The translations under genes and the position numbers were made by a program. Below, piece after piece: positions 6,710 to 15,700 of a stretch of 29,181 nucleotides of DNA. The DNA is from a virus, in IMG/VR virus record IMGVR_UViG_3300017788_000122, positions 1-29,181 of that record. One strand, 5' to 3'. The notes below the pieces were generated by a model. That model did not search any database, was not told where the DNA came from, and worked only from the letters and a program-made list of their open reading frames with translations. How positions within the stretch are numbered: the stretch's first letter is position 1; each line of letters begins with the position of its first letter.

Positions 6710-6717
6710 TATAAATA
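6710..6717 (+). promoter_or_regulatory. T4-type late promoter for the tail-fibre operon
   Basis: The exact octamer TATAAATA, the late promoter element recognised by the T4 gp55 sigma factor with the sliding clamp, lies 37 bases before the ATG of the giant fibre gene and directly after the terminator. It would start late transcription of the genes from 6755 onward. Confidence 0.8.
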
Positions 6718-6754
6718 ACTCAGAAGAAATCACCATAGTACGGGTAACTGAGTA

Positions 6755-9700
6755 ATGCCATTAACGAGATTAGATAATCTACTTTCAAGTAAAACTGGTA
6801 AGTATCTTTATGTTTCTCCTGACGACTTTAATGCGACAGACGCTTTAGATAATAGAGGAAATTCACCAACCAGACCATTTTTATCAATTCAGCGTGCGTT
6901 TCTTGAAGTAGCAAGATTCTCGTATCTACCTGGGATTGATAATGATCGTTTTGATCAATTTACGATCATGCTGTCTCCTGGTGTACACCATATTGATAAT
7001 AGACCAGGCACAGACAACGTAGATGATCTTCCTGTATTCCAGTATAATCAGGCACTTGGCGAGTGGGAAACAAATAGTAATGTAAGTTTTAATCTTAGCG
7101 ATCCTAATAATATTCTTTATAAGTTCAATGGTCGTGATGGTGGTGCTACTATTCCAAGAGGTACATCTCTTGTAGGTATGGATTTGCGTAGAACTCAGCT
7201 ACGCCCACTATATGTACCCGATCCTGCAGATAAAGATGTTTCTCGTTGTGCTCTATTCAACGTAACTGGTGGTTGCTATTTCTGGCAATTTACCATTCAA
7301 GATGGTGACCTTTCTTCTAATTCACCTTTATATGATGCAACTGTTGGTCTCGGTAAAGTTTACACACAACCAAATGATACTGTTACTAAATTAGTACCAG
7401 AATTTTCTCACCATAAGATCACAAACTTTGTATTTGCCGATAGACAAGATCTTGGTCTTCTTTACAGAAAAATTTCGCATGTTTTTAGTGATTATCAACC
7501 ACCGATTGATGATGTATTTGTAGAAGGAGAAACTCAAGCAATTACACAATATTGGTCTTCGACTGTCAATTATTCTGCTGGTGATAAAGTTCTTTATAAC
7601 GGTCAAGCGTATCAGGCGGCTGCAAGTTCTATCAATACCAGACCAAATACGAATCCAGCAAAATGGTCCTTGATGGTCATTCGCAGCAGAGAGTTTGATT
7701 TTAGAGTACAGGAAAACAGAATTGTTGGACCTCTGCAAGATGCTATTCGTCTTGATGAAGTAAGAGTTGACGATTCAGTACCTGCTGGTATTACTACTCT
7801 TACTGTTCGCACAAAAATTAATCATGGATTTTTTCCTGGTCAGTATGTTGCTATTACTAATAACGGTCTGAATGATACACTGAATGGTGTATTCCAAGTA
7901 GCAAGTATTAGTGCAACTGATCCAAAAGTATTTACTTATCGTGTTCCTGCTACAGCGACTGGATTGGGTCTTGTAAGCGGCACTACTTACACTGCAGCAT
8001 CTTCACCTCCTCTCGATACTAACGCCACCGTACAAGCGGAGGTAGATAGCGTAGAATCGGCATCTCCATATGTCTTCAACGTTTCGATTAGATCCACCTG
8101 GGGTATTTGTGGTATTTGGGCAGATGGTAAGAAAGCCAGTGGTTTCAAATCAATGGTTATCGCTCAGTACACGGGTGTTTCGCTACAGAAAGACGATAGA
8201 GCGTTTATTCGCTACGACGAGTTTAGTAACACATGGAACCAGGCACCATTAACTGATGCGTTCGCAACCACTCCTTACCACATCAAAGGTGATGCATATT
8301 GGAAGGATGATTGGAGAAACTTCCACGTTAAGGCATCTGATGATTCCTTCATTCAGTGTGTTTCGATCTTCGCTGTTGGTTTTGCTGATCACTTCCTAAT
8401 GGAAAGTGGTGGTGACATGTCGATCACCAACTCTAACTCCAACTTTGGTAATACTTCTCTACATGCGATTGGTTTCAAGGGATTTGCATTCAACCAAGAC
8501 AAGGGTGGATATGTCACTGATATTATCCCGCCAAAATCTCTTTCTACTTTAAATGTAACCAGAAAACAGTATTACACTTTTGATGTTCCCCTTGTTAGGG
8601 GAACTTCATTAAATCCAAACTCAACAAGATTGTATCTTGGAACTGAAGATGCTCGTAATCCAGAAGATCGCCCAGCAGCTTCTATTGATGGATTTAGATT
8701 GGGCGCAAAAAGAAACGAAAAAATCTTTGTGAAATTAGATGCTTCTGGTGCTAAATCTGCAGATCTTATTCACTCTGGTTTCAAAAAGTGGACTGCTTCA
8801 CTCTCCACTTTGAACCCAACTGGTGTAGGATTTACCACGGAGTTTAATCTGAAGCAAGATGCTGCTAACTTGATTGATGCTAACAAGACATTCATTCAAG
8901 CAGAGGCATTTGGATATATTCTTGATAAATATCCAAATCTTCAGAATATTCCTTATGTCAATCCAAACATCACTTCCGAAACGGGTAGATATAGAGATGC
9001 TTCAACATTAATCAAAGCAAACAGACAAGAAATCATTGATTATGCATTCTCGCAGATGCAAACTGCGTTCCCTGCATTTGTTGTTCCTGGTGGTGGGAAT
9101 GCAAATGAAAAATGTAAGCGTGATATTGGATACATTGTAGATGCTATTGCTAATGACTTGTATAGTGGTGGCAACTCCAATATGGTTGATGCGACTAAAT
9201 CATATTTTAATGCTTCGGGTCAACCAATCAGCAATGGACTTGCTGGTGAAGAAACTCAATCTATTTTTGCTTTTAATCGAGCAAAAGATTGGTGCAAAAA
9301 AGCAATTTCAAACTTACTAACAAGCACTTCATTGCTTGATAGCCCAGCATTGTCTGCTTCTGGTACTACTGTTACAGTAACTACTGCAACTCCGCATAAT
9401 TTGCAGGCAAATGATTTTGTAACAGTTGGTGGTGCTACGCAAACAGCATTTAATGGTAAGTATCAAGTTCTTTCTGCTGGATTAACATCAACACAATTCA
9501 GATATACTGTTCCTGCTGCTCCTTCTGTGGCAAATGCAACAGGCGCAGTATACGTTTCCACAATTACTATTGATCCAGTAAATGATGATGCAAACGTGGG
9601 TAGGTTCAAAGATGCAAGCAGATTGATTACTAATAATAGACAAGAAATTATTGATAGAGCAGCAGCAGAAATTGCTGTACAACACCCAGATTTTTACTAT

Positions 9701-12700
9701 CCTGGTGACCCACAAACTACATCAACATCAAGATACAAAGATGCATATCGTTTAATTCACCAAAATAAGCAAGAAATTATTGACGGTGCTTATGCTCAGA
9801 TAGCAATTGATTATCCATCTTTTACAAATCCAAATGAAACCAAGTGCAAAAGAGATATTGAATTCTTTATTGACGCAGTTTCTCTTGATATTGTGCAAGG
9901 CGGTGGTAATGTATATTCTCGTAAGTTTGTTCAGCAATATTTTGTAAATGCAACTACTCCATTACCTAATGGATTGCTTGGTGAAGAAGGTCCATCCGTT
10001 TCTGCGTTTACAAAAGCTCGTAATTTAATGAAGTCGGCTCTTGCGAACCAACTTACAATCAAGGATCTTACTGTTACTGCTGGTCCAGCAAACTATAACG
10101 GTACTGGTGGAAATATCGCAAATACAAATCCAGGATCCTGTGCTGACGTTCAACTTGCGATTGACAACCTATCATTCTTAATTACTTCAGTAATTAGTGC
10201 AGGAAATCTTACTGGACTTCCAAATGAATCTGTTGGATCATCTCCTGCTGGAGAAACAAAGTGCAAAAGAGATATTGGTTATATTGTTGATTCGATTGCT
10301 CAAGATATTTTCTGGGGTGGTAATGAGTTTACTGTTGGCGCAGTAAGAGAATATTTCACTCAAGCAGGAACACCACTGGTAAATGGTCTTGTTGACGAAA
10401 CTGTAGAATCTGTTACTGCATTCAACAAAGCAAGAGAGTGGTGTAAGAGAGCTGTTACCAATCAGTTATACACAAAGAATCTAAATTTATCTGTTGGTCC
10501 TGCTGTTGCTGGTGGATCTGGAGGAAATATTTCTTATACTCAATCTGGTAATGGAGCAACATGTACTGATGTTCAGTCCACAGTAGATTCACTCTTCTCT
10601 ATTGTAACTACTGTTGTTAGTGCTGGTAGTATTACATCTCTTCCTGCAGTGGATAATGGTGATTGGGATTGTGCTAATGTGCGTCAAACTATTGATACTT
10701 TAGCAAATATTATCAATAGTTCTCTACTTGCTGGTAATCTTAATAATTTGCCAGTGAGAAATGTTGGTCCTTGGTCTCAAGTAAGCGATGCAAGCAAGTG
10801 TAAGCGTGACATTGGATATATTGTGGAAGCAATTACTTCTGATTTAAGATTGGGAGGAAATGTCAATACAATTAATGCCGCTGAGGCATATTATGTTGGC
10901 ACGCAATTAGATTATATTGAAAACGAAAAACTCGAAACTCTTGATGCATATCGATATGTGAGAGATTTGGCGATTTCTGCAATGAGAAATCACAATACTT
11001 ACATTCCTAATGCATCGACAACTAATGGATCTTCGATTGTAACAGTACCAAGCACAGTTGGTCTTGCAATAGGAATGAAAGTTCGCAGTGTTGTCGCAAT
11101 TCCAGTAAATGCTCAAAGTACAGTTACATATACTGCAACTATTCCAACTACAGCATATATCAAAAAAATTGGCGATGGTGTAAACGGTCTCGCAACGAAT
11201 CAAGTTCAACTTGGTACTCAAGGAAGCAAGTTTGATATTGGTTCGAATGTTAATGCTACTACTACCTCTACTGGTGTTAATTTATATGTTGAATTGACTC
11301 AGGGAGTTTGGAGTACTGCATTAGCTCCATCTACAGATTCAAGTGTAATTCAAGATTATAACTATCTTACTCCTGGTGATATTGCAACTGGCGCTCCTGG
11401 TGGTGAGTGTGCAAGCGTAGCAAGCACTTTGGTTAATTTTTATCAAATTCTTTCCACTATTATTAACAGTGGGGTTGGAACGGTTCCTAGAGTTGCTTCA
11501 ACTCTGAATACTGGTGGTCTTGCTCAGAGAGCAACATTGTTCTCTCTTACTGAATATGATAGCACTGGTGTTCCAACAACTAACCCACACCAACTGGAAA
11601 CAGGAACTCCTATTCGTCTTGTTCCAAGAGCAAAAGCAGGAATTACCGTTGATAAGAGAGTAGTTCGTCTTCCAAAAGGTTTTGATACAAATACCGTATA
11701 TTATGTAATTGCTCCTGGTAGAAAAACTGATCCATACGATTATTCTAGTATCGGATCATTTAATGGCACTAATCAACAAAATTTATTGCTTGCAACCAGC
11801 TCAGAAAATGCTGCAGCAGGTATTTACATCTATTCTTCAGAAACAGATGGTATCGACCCTGGTGTTGAAATTGATGTATATCAATATGTTTTAGATATTA
11901 ATTATGATCTACATCAATATCAAACTAAAATTGCATCTGGATCTGCTATAATTCTTGAGACAGATAGACCTCATGTATTTGACAAACCAGCAACTAATAT
12001 CACTCCACAGTTAGTATTCTTCCGCCCAGGATCTGATATTGTAGGATCATCTCTTCCTACATTATCTTCTACATTTGGTGGTGGTACGATTTCTGGTAAA
12101 AATCTTTACTTTGTGCGCTATGTAAGTAGCACAAGATTTACAATTCACGAGACATCTGCAAATGCTCGTGATAACATCAATCCAATTTCATTCCAACCAG
12201 GCAGCACTGCAGTATTCTACACATTTGCAGATAAGCGTAGATCTCCACTAAGATATGATCCTAAGATTGGTACTTCACCTACTGATGGATGCTGGTATCT
12301 GGAAACTCTATCTGCTAGCAACACTATCATTCCTAGAATGAAGCAGTCAGATTATGCTGGTAGATTGAGAACAACTGATTCTTTCTTTGAAAGAATTGAA
12401 GACAGCAGAACAAAAGAAGATAGAATTTATCGTTTGCGTTATGTAGTACCCAAGAATCTTAAGACAGTTCGTGATCCTATTAGAGGATTTGTACTCAAAG
12501 TTCGTACAGACGAGAAGAGAAGATTACTACCACAGAAGATTCTTCTCAAGCCAACTTCAACTGGTGCAGACACAGCAACTCTGCTTGCTCCTGTAAGCGG
12601 TGAGCGCCTTGGACTAACTCTACAAGAGCAACTTACTCTCAATCCAAACTTCTCTTCTACATACGATCCATCACCTTTTGGTAATCCAAAGAGATTGGAG

Positions 12701-15700
12701 ACAAATGCGAAAGTAGCGTTTACTGTTCAATCTGCTAGAAAAGTTTCTTTAAGTGGTAAAAATTATTTACAATTGAATGTTTTTGATGTTGGCATTGATG
12801 CAGAAGCTTATAAAACTAAAATTTTTACTACAGTTAAAGTTTCTTCACCTGAAGGTGGAAATGGATCTTTTGTAGCAAGCGTACCAAATTCAAACAATAC
12901 TAATAAGATTACATGGTCTGGTAATTCTTCTGGTACTGCATATGTTCATGGATATTTTGCATATGCAAACGAATACTACATGATTCTGAAAGATTTTACT
13001 GGTAATTCTTTTATTGATTATAATTCAGTTACACCAACTGTCTTCACCCAGGGATCTGTAACTGCAACATTACTTGATGAACCTAATAGCGGTAGATCTG
13101 ATATCACCAAGTATCCATATGTTGTTGAAGGCGCAAATGTTTATACGTTAACTCCTGGTGATAGAGTAAATGATGATAATGGTGTTTCTTATACGATTGC
13201 AAAAGTAGAAGATGTTCCAGATATTGAAAATACTTTCTACATCTTTGATATTAATACAATTCGCAGAAGAATTCCTGGTCAGCAAGATGGTATTTACTAT
13301 CTAACTTGTATTCGTGGTGATATCAGCCCATATCCTACTGGTTCTGGTGTTGGTACAAACTTTAGAAACTTTAAGTTCTCTCAACCAGTTTCTAAATTAT
13401 ACCCAGAGTTCTATAAGAACGATCCAGAATGGTATAAGGGAGTTGATTTAACAACCACAACTCTATCTGATCCACCTCCTACAGTATCTACTGCTGACAA
13501 TTACATTCATGGTCTTGTTACGGTTAATGACTCCAAGAATAGTTTAACAAAAGAATTGGTTCTTGATTTCATTAAAGATCCTGGTACTGGTGGATATACA
13601 TTTGCTGGGAATAGTGCAATTACAGCACAATCTGGCACAGCATCTGCTGGATCAGAAAGTAGAAAAATTTCCATCAGTGGTAACTCACCATATCCAACAG
13701 AAGGAAAACTTTATGTAGAACTTCGTAGACCATCGATTGCTCGTGCAGGTAACCATACATTTGAATATCTTGGTTTTGGTCCTGGTAACTACTCAACTGG
13801 TCTTCCTGCACGCCAAGAAATTGTTCTTACTGATGTACAGGATTTCTATGCTCAAGCTAAGAGACAAGATGCTGGTATTGTATTCTATACTGGTCTAAAC
13901 TCCAATGGTGATCTTTATATTGGTAATCGTAAGATCAACGCAATTACTGGTGAAGAAACATTCTTAGAATCTGCAAAACTTGTAGAATCTTCGGATGAAG
14001 TGGATGTAATTGGTGGTCTTGTTACTACATTTGATACTGCAGTAACGTTCAACGAAATTATTACAGTAAATGGATCAGAAGGAAAGGCAGAAAGCTTCTT
14101 CAATGCTCCAGTTGTAATCAATAACACAACAGCATTTGGATCTGTAGAAAACTTCCCATCATTGAGAATTGTCACTGGAGAAGGAACTGCTATAGGTTAT
14201 GATCCATATCTGGAAGTCAATGTTTCGCAACAAAAAACGGGAGATGTTATCCTTCATCAAGGCAGAATTCAAACTACAGTAGTTGATCTTAATCCAAGAG
14301 GATTACAAGATTATCAGATTATGACGGCGTTATCAAACAGAACGCCAGATCTTGCAAATACTTTTGGTATTACAACTAATGGTCCCACACAACTACAGAA
14401 TACTGACTTAGGAACCAAATTCCCTCTTGCATCTGGATTGATGCAACTGAAAGGAAATCAAACACTCTTTACTGGTTCTCTTGGGTGGATTTATGCTAAT
14501 GATTATGTTCGTATTGAAAATCGTTCGGGTGGTGGTTTTAATGCCCAAGTTATTGGTATTCAGGGTGCAGCTACAGGCACATTGGTTCGTTTAACGTGGA
14601 ATGTTGGTATTACTAATACAGCACTACAAATTACATCATCATCACAAATTCGTATTACGGGTGCAACTGGTTCTCTTGCTCCCATTAATGGCGTTTGGCC
14701 TGTTTATAGTACAGTTGGATCTCCATTTGTTCCTACTGCTAATTTTGTAACTATTATTGTTAATAATAATTTACCTCAATATACTGCAATTCCACTTCCT
14801 AACAATGGATATCCAGTTGACGCTGTAGCGCAACCAAATATTGTAATTGAGAAATCAAAAGCCGCATTCAAAGAATTTGGTGTTCTTGGTTCTGAATCTA
14901 TTAGAACAGAAACAGAAACAATTGGTGATTATAAAGTTGGTGTTAACACAGTTGCTCGTTCTGCACATTCTGCATATCAAACTGCATTTGTTGACGCTTC
15001 AACAACTCCAAGAGCAAACCTTGACGTTGTTGGTAATACCTTTATTAGTGGTAAAAAGATTCTTTCTTATCTCACTGAAACTGGTACTACAAAAACAGAA
15101 ACAAATCAAGATGCTGCTTTCTTAGTTGGTGGAGATAGTGCAAATCCACTCACTAATGCAGCAACTTTAAGAGTTGCAACTACAAACAGCGGTAGAGTTG
15201 GTATTAATGTCAACAATGCTAATCTTGATAGAACACTAGTGGTTGGTGGTAATGGTAGAATTACTGGTGATTTCAAATTTGAATCTGATATTGAAGTAAA
15301 TGGTGGTGATATTACAACCACTAATGCAGTATTCAATATTGCAAATCAATCAAATGCTCTAACATTCTCTGCTGGTGCTTTTGCAACTACAGCAAATCTA
15401 TTTAATAGTGCAACTGCTTCACAAACAATTAATATCGGCACTGCAGTAACAGCAGATGGAACTTTAAATATTCACACAAATGTTTATAATTCTACTGTAA
15501 ATCTTGCAATAACTGATGACATAATTGATCCTACTACACCATCCTTTGCACCTTCTTCGTTAATTACATTAGGTGGTGCATATATTAATCAGTCACAAAG
15601 TATTTTTAGAGTTAAAAACTATCAAACAGTACTTGATGGTACTTTAGAAATCAGAGGCGATAGAATGTTTGCGACGACACCAACTGGTGTTTTCACAATG

